Part shown: piece by piece, positions 15,935-24,941 of the stretch
Layout of the letters: each line of letters starts with the position of its first letter
Position numbering within the stretch: the stretch's first letter is position 1
From: Lachnospiraceae bacterium
GTDB taxonomy: Bacteria; Bacillota; Clostridia; Lachnospirales; Lachnospiraceae
Length of the DNA: 38,489 nucleotides
Reading direction: 5' to 3'
Assembly (NCBI GenBank): GCA_024694055.1
Contig: JAILKC010000003.1
Span: 1-38,489 of the forward strand
Position numbers and translations under genes: made by a program
Notes under the pieces: model-generated
Told to the model about the DNA's origin: nothing
Seen by the model: only the letters and a program-made list of their open reading frames with translations
Databases searched by the model: none

Positions 15935-16945
15935 ATGGCATTATTTGAATCATATGAAAGACGTATTGACAAGATCAATTCGGTATTGAAAAGCTATGGT
16001 ATCTCCTCTATAGAAGAAGCTGAGAAGATCACCAAGGATGCCGGACTTAATGTATATGACATGATCAAGGGTATTCAGCCCATCTGTTTTGAGAATGCAT
16101 GTTGGGCATATACGGTAGGTGCTGCTATAGCTATCAAGAAGAACTGCCGTAAGGCTTCAGAGGCTGCTGCAGCAATAGGCGAGGGCCTTCAGGCTTTCTG
16201 TATTCCCGGTTCCGTTGCTGATACACGTAAGGTTGGTCTTGGCCACGGTAACTTAGGAAAGCTGCTTCTCGAAGAGGAGACAGAGTGTTTTGCTTTCCTT
16301 GCAGGTCACGAGTCATTCGCAGCTGCAGAGGGAGCTATAGGTATCGCAGAGAAGGCTAACAAGGTTCGTAAGAAACCCTTGAGAGTCATCCTTAACGGAC
16401 TTGGTAAGGACGCTGCACAGATCATCTCACGTATCAACGGATTCACATTCGTGGAGACAGAGTATGATCCATATACCAATACTGTAAAGGAAGTTAACAG
16501 AATCGCATATTCTGAGGGACTCAGAGCAAAGGTTAACTGCTACGGTGCCAACGATGTATGTGAAGGTGTTGCTATCATGCATAAGGAAGGCGTAGATGTA
16601 TCTATCACAGGTAACTCTACCAATCCTACAAGATTCCAGCATCCCGTTGCAGGTACATACAAGAAGGAGTGCATCGAGCAGGGCAAGAAGTACTTCTCAG
16701 TAGCATCAGGCGGTGGTACAGGACGTACACTTCATCCCGATAACATGGCTGCAGGTCCTGCTTCATACGGTATGACCGATACACTCGGACGTATGCATTC
16801 AGACGCACAGTTCGCAGGTTCTTCTTCGGTTCCTGCTCACGTTGAGATGATGGGTCTTATCGGTGCTGGTAATAACCCCATGGTAGGTATGACGGTTTCG
16901 GTTGCCGTATCTATCGAGGAGGCTGCTACAGCAGGTAAGTTCTAA
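15935..16945 (+). CDS. GGGtGRT family protein
   Basis: The 336-residue protein contains the signature that names its family, SGGGTGRTLHP (GGGTGRT at 259-265), and other glycine-rich loops such as GLGHGNLGKL and GLIGAGNNPMVGM. It has no signal peptide or membrane segments and is a full-length member. The glycine-rich motifs suggest nucleotide or cofactor binding, but no function is established as far as I know. AGGAGG precedes the ATG. The upstream NifU-like gene is 12 bp away and both share one terminator at 16968-16999, so they form a two-gene operon. Codon choice in both genes is more biased than in the flanking regulatory genes, which suggests high expression. Confidence 0.9.
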   Translation: MALFESYERRIDKINSVLKSYGISSIEEAEKITKDAGLNVYDMIKGIQPICFENACWAYTVGAAIAIKKNCRKASEAAAAIGEGLQAFCIPGSVADTRKVGLGHGNLGKLLLEEETECFAFLAGHESFAAAEGAIGIAEKANKVRKKPLRVILNGLGKDAAQIISRINGFTFVETEYDPYTNTVKEVNRIAYSEGLRAKVNCYGANDVCEGVAIMHKEGVDVSITGNSTNPTRFQHPVAGTYKKECIEQGKKYFSVASGGGTGRTLHPDNMAAGPASYGMTDTLGRMHSDAQFAGSSSVPAHVEMMGLIGAGNNPMVGMTVSVAVSIEEAATAGKF

Positions 16946-16967
16946 TAATATCTTATATGTATATCAT

Positions 16968-16999
16968 TGAGCTCAGGCATTTTTGCCTGAGCTCATTTT
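16968..16999 (+). terminator. Rho-independent terminator of the NifU-like/GGGtGRT operon
   Basis: TGAGCTCAGGCA (16968-16979) pairs perfectly with TGCCTGAGCTCA (16984-16995) around a T loop, followed by TTTT and further T-rich sequence. It is a strong 12-bp stem. Confidence 0.92.
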
Positions 17000-17085
17000 A
17001 GTTTTGCGTGAAACTCTTTGTATATTGAGAAATATGAGAAAATGTGGTATTTTTTATAGTAATGAAAAAAAGAAGGTAGACGTAC

Positions 17086-17664
17086 ATGAGATCAGCACAT
17101 AAGATAATTATTCCCATATTTTTGATAAGCCTTATGGTATGTGCCGGATGCGGCAAGAAGAATAGTAAGGAGCTTGATGCATATTATGACTCCATGAACA
17201 GATTTGCCACGGGTATGGCCAAGATTGCCGCGGACTTGGAAGCGGTGGACACTTCAGTCCCGGGGGCCTCGAACGAGGTACTTGGATATCTTGATAAGAT
17301 AAATGAACAGCTTGCTACTTTGGCAGAGATAGAAGTACCGGATGAATTCGCAAGTAATGAGGAACTTGCGGACGAGGCGTATGAATATATGCAGCAGGCT
17401 GTCAGTCTTTTTCATCAGTACTATGAGGATCCGGATTGCGAGAGAGCGGTCTTTGAAGTTGCTACCGAGAATTATTCGAGAGCAATGAAGAGGGTCAATT
17501 ATATATCATACATATTAAAAGGTGAGCTTCCTGAAGGATCAGACTACGAAGTTATAGAGAACAATACGGATTTTGCTCCTGTTACTGATGGTAATGAACC
17601 TGTAATGGATGAATATTCGGACGACATGATCATGGATGATGAGTCGGAGGAGATCCTGGAATAA
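17086..17664 (+). CDS. Putative lipoprotein
   Basis: The 192-residue protein begins with a positively charged N-terminus and a hydrophobic stretch (8-18). It ends in a lipobox-like CAGC with the candidate lipidated Cys22, although a Cys at -3 is unusual. The mature part is acidic and probably helical (about 28-145). The tail is very acidic and disordered (many Asp, Glu and Met, about 150-192). I recognise no domain. It would be anchored on the outer face of the cell membrane. It precedes a FlhB-C-like gene by 15 bp and a coiled-coil membrane protein, suggesting a cotranscribed set of unknown role. GAAGG lies upstream of the ATG. Confidence 0.75.
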   Translation: MRSAHKIIIPIFLISLMVCAGCGKKNSKELDAYYDSMNRFATGMAKIAADLEAVDTSVPGASNEVLGYLDKINEQLATLAEIEVPDEFASNEELADEAYEYMQQAVSLFHQYYEDPDCERAVFEVATENYSRAMKRVNYISYILKGELPEGSDYEVIENNTDFAPVTDGNEPVMDEYSDDMIMDDESEEILE

Positions 17665-17679
17665 AGAGAATCATACAAT

Positions 17680-17976
17680 ATGATGCAGGGTAAGGAAAAG
17701 GATAAAAACAGAACAGCCATCGCGCTTGAATACAATCCTGATGAGTCTGAAGCACCGAAAGTCATAGCTTCCGGCAAAGGGCTTGTTGCGGACAAGATTA
17801 TAGAAGAAGCTAAGAAGGCTGATGTTCCTGTTCATAAGGACAGTAAGCTTGCGGGAACCTTAAGCAAGTTAGAGATTGGTGAGATGATCCCGCCTGAACT
17901 GTATGAGGCAGTTGCCGAGATACTTGTATTTGTCGATGCGATGGAGAAGATACAAGCCAAGAGCAAAAAGCGATAG
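17680..17976 (+). CDS. Stand-alone FlhB cytoplasmic C-domain protein (YlqH-like)
   Basis: The 98-residue product matches the C-terminal part of FlhB/EscU flagellar and type III export switch proteins, the part after the NPTH autocleavage site. The match runs from AIALEYNPD through APKVIASGKG, VPVHKDSKLAGTL, EIGEMIPPELYEAVAEIL and FVDAM. It lacks the FlhB membrane domain and the cleavage motif, as in the small YlqH/FlhX-type proteins of Firmicutes. Such proteins may modulate export in motile species; no flagellar gene is in this window. The ribosome site is weak (AAAGAG). ATG 17680 and ATG 17683 are both possible starts. Confidence 0.85.
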   Translation: MMQGKEKDKNRTAIALEYNPDESEAPKVIASGKGLVADKIIEEAKKADVPVHKDSKLAGTLSKLEIGEMIPPELYEAVAEILVFVDAMEKIQAKSKKR

Positions 17977-18001
17977 TTAAACACTTAGTCGGAGGTTTGG
18001 T

Positions 18002-18460
18002 ATGAGCACAGAGAATGAAGTAAAGAGCCCTTACGATACAAAGAGCGTGGAACAAAACGAAGAATTGCAGACAGGCATACTTAATGAATTGCATGCCCTG
18101 CAGAAGAAGACGCTAATGTATCAGAGGTTGTCTGCAGGACTTATGTTGGTGTTTGTGATCGCCGTTTTATGTGTAATTCCGTCACTTCTCAGTACACTTA
18201 AGGCAACAAGAGAGACTCTTGCCGGCGTAGATGCGGCGGTTGCGCAGGCCAATGAGGTGATAGCTGAGGCTAATGGCGCTGTAGCTGAAGTCGAAGAGGC
18301 TATGAATGATCTTTCCAATTTTGTCAATACTGCCGGGGAAGAATTGACTTCAGTGGCTGATGGAATTACGCAGGTTGATTTTGAAACGCTTAACAGGGCT
18401 ATCGAGAATCTTGACGCTACGGTTCAGCCTTTTGCCAACTTTTTTTCAAAATTCAAATGA
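18002..18460 (+). CDS. Single-pass membrane protein with coiled-coil tail
   Basis: The 152-residue protein has a polar N-terminus, one transmembrane helix (about 45-65) and an Ala/Glu/Val-rich heptad region (about 66-125) likely to form a coiled coil. A short C-terminal segment ends FFSKFK. There is no lipobox. The pattern (repeated ANEVIAEANGAVAEVEEAM) resembles methyl-accepting or apolipoprotein-like coiled coils, but I recognise no family. GGAGG precedes the ATG. It follows the FlhB-C-like gene by 25 bp. Topology would leave the coiled coil either outside or in the cytoplasm; the sequence does not decide. Confidence 0.75.
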   Translation: MSTENEVKSPYDTKSVEQNEELQTGILNELHALQKKTLMYQRLSAGLMLVFVIAVLCVIPSLLSTLKATRETLAGVDAAVAQANEVIAEANGAVAEVEEAMNDLSNFVNTAGEELTSVADGITQVDFETLNRAIENLDATVQPFANFFSKFK

Positions 18461-18500
18461 TGAGTTAAAGATACAGCGTGATAATAAGATAGTATAGGAT

Positions 18501-18521
18501 GAGACATTCTGTGAATGTCTC
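18501..18521 (+). promoter_or_regulatory. Perfect inverted repeat just upstream of ilvB ribosome site
   Basis: GAGACATT (18501-18508) and AATGTCTC (18514-18521) form a perfect 8-bp inverted repeat with a 5-base centre, 6 bp before GGAG (18527-18530). No T-run follows, so it is not a terminator. It could be an operator or an mRNA hairpin controlling ilvB translation. Confidence 0.5.
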
Positions 18522-18537
18522 GGAATGGAGATATGAG

Positions 18538-20160
18538 ATGAATGGTGCAGATATAATGGTTAAATGCCTGGAGGCGGAAGGGGTTAAGGATATATTCGGC
18601 TATCCCGGCGTGGCTATAGCGCCCTTTTATAACAGTGTCCTTGATTCGGATATAAGAAGCATACTTGTAAGAACGGAACAGAGTGCTGCTCATGCAGCCA
18701 GCGGATATACACGTGCTTTTAACAATGAGCTTCCCGGCGTATGTGCAGTAACTTCCGGCCCCGGTGCGACCAATCTTATCACCGGTATTGCGACTGCTTT
18801 TGCTGACAGTATTCCGCTTGTATGCATCACGGGACAGGTCAAGCGTGAGCTTATCGGCACCGATGCGTTCCAGGAAGCTGACATTACCGGGGCGTGTGAG
18901 AGCTTTGTGAAATATTCATATCTTATCAGAGATGTCGAGGATATTCCGAGGGTGTTCAAGGAAGCCTTTCATGTGGCAAGTACCGGACGAAAGGGACCGG
19001 TGCTCATAGATGTGCCGATAGATGTACAACAGGCTACCGTTAAGAATTTTAAATATCCTGACAGCGTGGATATGCGTACATATAAGCCCACGGTCAAGGG
19101 CAATGCCGTGCAGATGAAGAAGGTCATACATGAGCTTGAGAAAGCCAAGCGGCCTGTTCTTTGCGCCGGCGGCGGCGTTCTGCTCAGTAAGGGTAAGTAC
19201 GAGGTGCTCAGTTTCGTAGAAAAGCATAATATTCCGGTAGTCACCACTATGATGGGTATAAGCGTGGTTCCGACGGAACATAAACTTTGCTACGGTATGG
19301 TCGGCAATAACGGCAAGCCATATGCAAACAGAGCGATGAATGAGGCGGATCTCCTTATCATGGTCGGCGCATCGATCGCTGACAGATCTGTCACTCAGCC
19401 TGATCTTGTAACAAAGGGCAAAGTGGTTGTACATATAGATGTTGATCCTGCTGAGATCGGCAAAAATGCAAGCTCCAACATTCCGCTTGTAGGCGATGCC
19501 AGGGCGATATTTGATGAACTGTTGAAGATCGATTATGAGGCTGATTACAGTGAATGGCTTAAGACTCTTGATGAATACAAGATATCGATGGCGATTAAAC
19601 GTTCACCTGATCCTTCCTATGTTGATCCCGCCGCCTTTATCAATATGTTAAGCCACAGTATGGATAAAGATGCGATCTACATAGCAGATGTTGGGCAGAA
19701 TCAGATATGGAGCTGCGACAATGTATGTATAAGAGAGGGCAAGTTCATGACTACCGGTGGTATGGGTACAATGGGATACTCTATACCTGCTGCTATCGGA
19801 GCCAAGTTAAGACGCCCCGAGAGACAGGTAGTGGCTGTATGCGGAGACGGCGCTTTTCAGATGAGCATGTGTGAATTTGCTACTGCCAGACAACATGGAG
19901 TTCCCATGAAAGTCGTAGTGCTTACGAATAATTATCTCGGTATGGTACGTGAGTATCAGCATTATACATATCACGACAAGTATTCGGTGGTTGACCTGTC
20001 CGGCAATCCCGACCTGGAAAAACTGTCATCAGCTTATGATATGTCATACATCAAACTGACAGACATGTCAGGAGCACAGGCAGCTATCGACAAGTTCCTC
20101 GCAGACAGTAACTCATGTATCCTCGAGGCGATTATAGATCCCATGGATCTTGTCAAATAG
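18538..20160 (+). CDS. ilvB: Acetolactate synthase large subunit
   Basis: This TPP-dependent enzyme condenses two pyruvates, or pyruvate and 2-oxobutyrate, in valine/isoleucine/leucine synthesis. From ATG 18538 it is 540 residues. It shows GYPGVAIAPFYN, the catalytic Glu47 in RTEQSAAHAASG, TSGPGATNLITG, the FAD-region QEADITG, and the TPP motif from GDGAFQ (about 436) to NNYLGMV. I prefer ATG 18538 (MNGADIMVKCLEAEG) over ATG 18499: GGAG lies 7 nt before it, and the longer form would put the inverted repeat at 18501-18521 inside the coding region. It heads a cluster with ilvN, dapB, a second ilvN and ilvC. Confidence 0.95.
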   Translation: MNGADIMVKCLEAEGVKDIFGYPGVAIAPFYNSVLDSDIRSILVRTEQSAAHAASGYTRAFNNELPGVCAVTSGPGATNLITGIATAFADSIPLVCITGQVKRELIGTDAFQEADITGACESFVKYSYLIRDVEDIPRVFKEAFHVASTGRKGPVLIDVPIDVQQATVKNFKYPDSVDMRTYKPTVKGNAVQMKKVIHELEKAKRPVLCAGGGVLLSKGKYEVLSFVEKHNIPVVTTMMGISVVPTEHKLCYGMVGNNGKPYANRAMNEADLLIMVGASIADRSVTQPDLVTKGKVVVHIDVDPAEIGKNASSNIPLVGDARAIFDELLKIDYEADYSEWLKTLDEYKISMAIKRSPDPSYVDPAAFINMLSHSMDKDAIYIADVGQNQIWSCDNVCIREGKFMTTGGMGTMGYSIPAAIGAKLRRPERQVVAVCGDGAFQMSMCEFATARQHGVPMKVVVLTNNYLGMVREYQHYTYHDKYSVVDLSGNPDLEKLSSAYDMSYIKLTDMSGAQAAIDKFLADSNSCILEAIIDPMDLVK

Positions 20161-20178
20161 TAATTTGAAAGGATGAAT

Positions 20179-20664
20179 ATGAAGAGAATATATTCGGTTT
20201 TGGTTGAGAACAGATCGGGTGTACTTATGAAAGTTGCCGGATTGTTTTCGAGAAGGAATTTCAATATTGATTCATTGGCGGTCGGCGAGACGGAGGATGC
20301 GTCTGTTTCGAGGATGACGATAGTCAGTTCCGGTGATGAAAGAACCATAGAGCAGATCGAGAAGCAGCTTAATAAGAAGTTGGATGTTATTAAAGTTAAG
20401 ACTTATGATGAGCATTCGGGTATCAATCGAGAGATGATGCTTGTCAAGGTCAAGTACAATAAGAACAATCGCAGAGACATCATGGAGAACTGTGAGATCT
20501 TGGGAGCGTCGATCGTTGATATGTCCAATAACCTTATGATAATACAGATATGCGATACGCCTGAAAGGACTGCGATGTTCCTTAAGATGCTCAAGGGCAT
20601 CAGTATACTTGAAGTAGCAAGAACCGGAACCTTATCTCTTACAAAGTGTTCCGAAGCTGAATAA
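20179..20664 (+). CDS. ilvN: Acetolactate synthase small (regulatory) subunit, copy 1
   Basis: The 161-residue protein has an N-terminal ACT domain (YSVLVENRSGVLMKVAGLF) that binds valine for feedback control, and a C-terminal IlvN/IlvH domain (REMMLVKVKYNKNNR to LEVARTGTLSL). GAAAGG (20167-20172) is 6 nt from ATG 20179 but touches ATG 20173, so the second ATG is the likelier start. It follows ilvB by 18 bp and clearly pairs with it. A divergent second small subunit is encoded at 21523. Confidence 0.93.
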   Translation: MKRIYSVLVENRSGVLMKVAGLFSRRNFNIDSLAVGETEDASVSRMTIVSSGDERTIEQIEKQLNKKLDVIKVKTYDEHSGINREMMLVKVKYNKNNRRDIMENCEILGASIVDMSNNLMIIQICDTPERTAMFLKMLKGISILEVARTGTLSLTKCSEAE

Positions 20665-20683
20665 TATAAGGAGTATGTGAATT

Positions 20684-21436
20684 ATGGTAAGAATGATTAT
20701 GCACGGCTGCAACGGCCGTATGGGACAGATGATCACCAAGATCGCTGAAGAGGAGAAGAACATACAGATAGTAGCAGGCGTTGATAAGTTCGGTGGCATG
20801 AAGAATGACTATCCGGTGTTTGAAGATATTAAGGATTGCGATGTGGAGGCTGATGTGGTCATAGACTTTACCAATTCCGAAGCAGTTGACGGCCTTCTTA
20901 CTTATTGTAAGGATAAGAAGCTGCCTATAGTATTGTGCACTACCGGTATGTCTGATAAGCAGCTTAAGGACATAGAAGATGCTTCAAAGCAGATCCCGAT
21001 CTTAAGATCAGGTAATATGTCACTTGGAATCAATACACTTATAAAAGTGCTTAATGAAATAAGTCCGGCGCTTGCTAAGGCAGGATTTGATATTGAGATA
21101 GTTGAGAAGCATCACAGACATAAGCTTGATTCGCCCAGCGGCACGGCGATCCTTCTTGCGGACAGTATCAATGAGAGCCTTCCTGAAAAATATGATTATG
21201 TATATGACAGAACTGACAGGAGGCAGGAGCGCCCGGTAAATGAGATAGGCATATCGGCTGTTCGAGGTGGCTCCATCGTGGGCGACCATGATGTGATCTT
21301 TGCGGGGCTTGATGAAGTCATTACTCTTTCGCACAGAGCTTATTCGAGAAGTGTATTTGCCAAGGGTGCTATTACGGCAGCACTTTTCCTTTCCGATAAG
21401 AAGTCGGGAATGTACTCGATGGCGGATTGCCTGTAA
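20684..21436 (+). CDS. dapB: 4-hydroxy-tetrahydrodipicolinate reductase
   Basis: This enzyme reduces the DapA product towards diaminopimelate and lysine, using NAD(P)H. The 250-residue protein shows the nucleotide loop GCNGRMG (8-14), CTTGMSDKQ, SGNMSLGIN and the family signature HHRHKLDSPSGTA (143-155) with its catalytic His and Lys. Length is typical. It lies inside the branched-chain cluster, 19 bp after ilvN; dapA is absent here. A terminator and a fresh promoter follow at 21448-21512. Confidence 0.95.
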   Translation: MVRMIMHGCNGRMGQMITKIAEEEKNIQIVAGVDKFGGMKNDYPVFEDIKDCDVEADVVIDFTNSEAVDGLLTYCKDKKLPIVLCTTGMSDKQLKDIEDASKQIPILRSGNMSLGINTLIKVLNEISPALAKAGFDIEIVEKHHRHKLDSPSGTAILLADSINESLPEKYDYVYDRTDRRQERPVNEIGISAVRGGSIVGDHDVIFAGLDEVITLSHRAYSRSVFAKGAITAALFLSDKKSGMYSMADCL

Positions 21437-21447
21437 TAATACTTATA

Positions 21448-21476
21448 TTGACAGTAACAGAGTATATTGCTAGAAT
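21448..21476 (+). promoter_or_regulatory. Promoter for ilvN2-ilvC (TTGACA-N17-TAGAAT)
   Basis: A consensus -35, TTGACA (21448-21453), and TAGAAT (21471-21476) are separated by exactly 17 bp. Predicted start is near 21483, inside the hairpin that begins at 21479, so the hairpin may act as an operator or a 5' mRNA stem for this promoter and as a terminator for read-through from dapB. Confidence 0.75.
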
Positions 21477-21478
21477 AG

Positions 21479-21512
21479 AGATTGTGCAAATTTAGGCACA
21501 ATCTTTATTTTT
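21479..21512 (+). terminator. Intrinsic terminator overlapping the ilvN2 transcription start
   Basis: AGATTGTGC (21479-21487) pairs with GCACAATCT (21496-21504) around an 8-nt loop, followed by a T-rich run (21504-21512). The run overlaps the TTG just before the ilvN2 ribosome site GGGAGC. It would end transcripts from the ilvB-ilvN-dapB side. Confidence 0.75.
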
Positions 21513-21522
21513 GGGAGCAAAT

Positions 21523-22041
21523 ATGAGCAGTGCTATTAAAAAGAAGGCGTTCTCGTTGTTAGTGGAGAATACTTCGGGAGTTCTCAACAGAATATCAGGC
21601 CTTTTTGCAAGACGTGGATATAATATCGAGAGTATTACGGCGGGAGTTACGGCAGATCCCAGAGTTACACGTATCACTGTGGTTGCATCAGGTGATGACG
21701 AGATACTTGATCAGATCGAGAAGCAACTTGGTAAGCTTGTGGATGTGGTCGATATAAGAGAACTCAAGCCGGAGAATAGTGTATATAGGGAACTTGCTCT
21801 TATCAAGATCAAGGTTTCTTCCAAGGACAGATCTGAGATTAGTTCTTTGGTGGACGTGTTCGGCGCGGATATAATAGATGTATCCAAGGAAGGTCTTATC
21901 GTGGAGATGACGGGTAAGCAGAGCAAGATTGATGCATTTTTGGAATTGCTTGACGGATATGAGATATTGGAACTGGCCAGGACCGGTATTGCCGGACTCA
22001 GACGCGGAACCGATGATATAGTATATCCGAAGCTTGGGTAG
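21523..22041 (+). CDS. ilvN: Acetolactate synthase small subunit, copy 2
   Basis: The 172-residue protein has an ACT domain (FSLLVENTSGVLNRISGLFARRGYN region) and a C-terminal small-subunit domain ending LELARTGIAGLRRG. It is clearly homologous to the first ilvN but diverged along its whole length; this copy looks like the more canonical IlvH form. ATG 21523 with GGGAGC (21513-21518) in front is preferred to the in-frame TTG at 21511. It is followed after 60 bp by ilvC, with its own promoter at 21448. Two small subunits for one nearby large subunit suggest either a second IlvB elsewhere or differential feedback regulation. Confidence 0.93.
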   Translation: MSSAIKKKAFSLLVENTSGVLNRISGLFARRGYNIESITAGVTADPRVTRITVVASGDDEILDQIEKQLGKLVDVVDIRELKPENSVYRELALIKIKVSSKDRSEISSLVDVFGADIIDVSKEGLIVEMTGKQSKIDAFLELLDGYEILELARTGIAGLRRGTDDIVYPKLG

Positions 22042-22083
22042 ATGATAAAGGCTGTAAGCTATAATCATATAAGTGTTTGATAG

Positions 22084-23124
<1,041 letters not shown>

Positions 23125-23144
23125 GATTTATGTGAAGAATATTT

Positions 23145-23179
23145 AAGGGCAGGTGCATTTTTTGCACTTGCCCTTTTTA
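23145..23179 (+). terminator. Rho-independent terminator after ilvC
   Basis: AAGGGCAGGTGCA (23145-23157) pairs with TGCACTTGCCCTT (23163-23175), with one G-T pair, and runs into TTTTT. It is a strong intrinsic terminator closing the ilv transcription unit. Confidence 0.93.
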
Positions 23180-23196
23180 TATGTGGATTATTAAGG

Positions 23197-23202
23197 TATA
23201 AT
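23197..23202 (+). promoter_or_regulatory. -10 box upstream of ruvA
   Basis: A perfect TATAAT lies 48 bp before the ruvA ATG. At 17 bp spacing the -35 position (23174-23179) is TTTTTA, part of the ilvC terminator T-run, so the -35 is weak. Confidence 0.45.
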
Positions 23203-23250
23203 ACTAATTGTGTACAGTTTGAACTGTGCATTTGATGGAGAAGAGGTATT

Positions 23251-23859
23251 ATGTACGCATATTTTATCGGCAAAGTGGCACAGGTGGGCGCAGACAGTAT
23301 CGTGCTTGAGACCAATGGCATAGGATACAATATCATCATGTCGGCAAGAGATTTAAGCGAGATCATCCCCGGTGATGAACTTAGGATCTATACCTATACG
23401 AGTGTTCGTGAAGATGCCATATGGCTCTATGGCTTTTTGGACAGAGAGACTCTTTCGTTTTTTAAACTTCTGCTTACGGTGAACGGAGTGGGGCCGAAGG
23501 GAGCGCTGGGAATTCTTTCGGGGGCATCTGTTGATGATATCCGGGTGGCGATCATAGCTCAGGATGCCAAGACGCTCAGCAAGCTGCCGGGGATAGGAGC
23601 CAAGACTGCAGCGAGGATCATTCTTGACCTTAAGGACAAAGTAAGTGCAGGAGATATACTGGGCGGACTGGGTGAGGACGTAAATACTTCATCCGGTCAC
23701 ACATCTTCTGCGAAAACAGGTGTAAAAGCAGAGGCAACAGAGGTACTGACCACTCTCGGATACAGCGCGTCCGAAGCCATGCGTGCATTGAACCGCCTTG
23801 AATATTCTGAAGATATATCGACTGAAGATCTTGTCACAATGGCACTCAGAGAACTGTAG
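23251..23859 (+). CDS. ruvA: Holliday junction branch-migration subunit RuvA
   Basis: RuvA binds four-way DNA junctions and loads the RuvB motor. The 202-residue protein has the OB-fold N-terminus (MYAYFIGKVAQV to VREDAIWLYGF), two helix-hairpin-helix motifs (LLTVNGVGPKGALGIL, LSKLPGIGAKTAARII) and the C-terminal RuvB-binding domain (ATEVLTTLGYSASEA to ALREL). Length is normal. Its partner ruvB is not adjacent but 3 kb downstream, behind a dehydrogenase and leuCD. It is followed 11 bp later by the dehydrogenase gene. Confidence 0.97.
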   Translation: MYAYFIGKVAQVGADSIVLETNGIGYNIIMSARDLSEIIPGDELRIYTYTSVREDAIWLYGFLDRETLSFFKLLLTVNGVGPKGALGILSGASVDDIRVAIIAQDAKTLSKLPGIGAKTAARIILDLKDKVSAGDILGGLGEDVNTSSGHTSSAKTGVKAEATEVLTTLGYSASEAMRALNRLEYSEDISTEDLVTMALREL

Positions 23860-23870
23860 GAGGTGAGCTT

Positions 23871-24860
23871 ATGAGATTATTATTCTATGCGGCAAAGGTG
23901 TATGACAGAAAATCATTTGAACCGGTGAATGAAGAATTCCCGGAGATAGAGATAGACTATATCGAACATGAACTTGAACCCCTTACGGCTCCGCTTGCTA
24001 AGGGATACGACGGAATATGTGCATTTGTGAGTGCGGATGTGGGAAGTGAGACTCTGCAGATACTGCATGATAACGGAGTTAAGTATGTACTCATGAGATG
24101 TGCCGGATACAACAATGTGGATGTCGATAAGGCCAAGGAACTGGGCATAACGGTCAAACGTGTTCCGGGCTATTCTCCCGAAGCGGTAGCAGAACTTGCG
24201 ATGGGACTTGCTCTTGCGGTGAACAGACGTCTGTACAAGGCCTATAATAAAGTGAGAGAGAACGATTATACACTTAAGGGACTGCGTGGAGTGAACTTCT
24301 ATCAGAAGACTGCGGGGATTGTCGGTACCGGCAAGATCGGAGCGGCCATGGCCAGAATATGCAAGGGTTTTGGTATGAATATCATAGCCTATGATGTATA
24401 TGAAAATCCGGACCTAAAGGACTTCGTGGAATATGTATCTCTTGATGAACTTTTTTCAAGAAGTGATCTGATTTCTTTACATTGCCCGCTTATGGACAAC
24501 ACCTATCATATGATCAATATTGAAAATATCAAGAAGATGAAAGACGGTGTGATACTTGTCAATACATCAAGAGGTGCATTGGTAGATACGGATGAACTGA
24601 TCGAAGGAATACGACTTAATAAATTCCTCGGCGTGGGTCTGGATGTATATGAAGAGGAAACAGGCAATGTATATGAGGACAGATCCGATGAGATCATGCA
24701 GCATTCCGTTACGGCCAGACTTTTGTCCTTCCCCAATGTGATGATAACCTCACACCAGGGCTTTTATACGTTGGAGGCTCTTGAAGCGATTGCACATACT
24801 ACACTTACTAATATGATAGATGCTAAAAACGGTGTTCATAACGGCAATGATGTTGCGTAG
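23871..24860 (+). CDS. D-lactate dehydrogenase-type 2-hydroxyacid dehydrogenase
   Basis: The 329-residue NAD-dependent D-2-hydroxyacid dehydrogenase has Rossmann motif GTGKIG (152-157), catalytic Arg234 in NTSRGALVD, a Glu in GLDVYEEE and His295 in TSHQGFYT. MRCAGYNNVD is typical of the LdhA-like D-lactate branch, so fermentative reduction of pyruvate to D-lactate is the likely role. Related 2-hydroxyacid dehydrogenases acting on 2-oxoisocaproate or other 2-oxoacids cannot be excluded, and lying next to leuCD makes that worth noting. AGGAGG precedes the ATG. It follows ruvA by 11 bp and is followed by a hairpin with a T-rich tail. Confidence 0.88.
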   Translation: MRLLFYAAKVYDRKSFEPVNEEFPEIEIDYIEHELEPLTAPLAKGYDGICAFVSADVGSETLQILHDNGVKYVLMRCAGYNNVDVDKAKELGITVKRVPGYSPEAVAELAMGLALAVNRRLYKAYNKVRENDYTLKGLRGVNFYQKTAGIVGTGKIGAAMARICKGFGMNIIAYDVYENPDLKDFVEYVSLDELFSRSDLISLHCPLMDNTYHMINIENIKKMKDGVILVNTSRGALVDTDELIEGIRLNKFLGVGLDVYEEETGNVYEDRSDEIMQHSVTARLLSFPNVMITSHQGFYTLEALEAIAHTTLTNMIDAKNGVHNGNDVA

Positions 24861-24912
24861 ACAAGTGTATGACTGACAGGAACCGGAATGCTTCCGAATA
24901 TGCTTGTTTTGA

Positions 24913-24941
24913 TTGATATACCTCGAAAAATATGGTATTTT
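24913..24941 (+). promoter_or_regulatory. Probable promoter for leuCD within a hairpin
   Basis: TTGATA (24913-24918) and an extended -10, TGG-TATTTT (-10 at 24936-24941), are 17 bp apart. The -10 lies in the loop of the hairpin 24921-24960, so this promoter is embedded in the terminator of the preceding gene. Confidence 0.5.
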
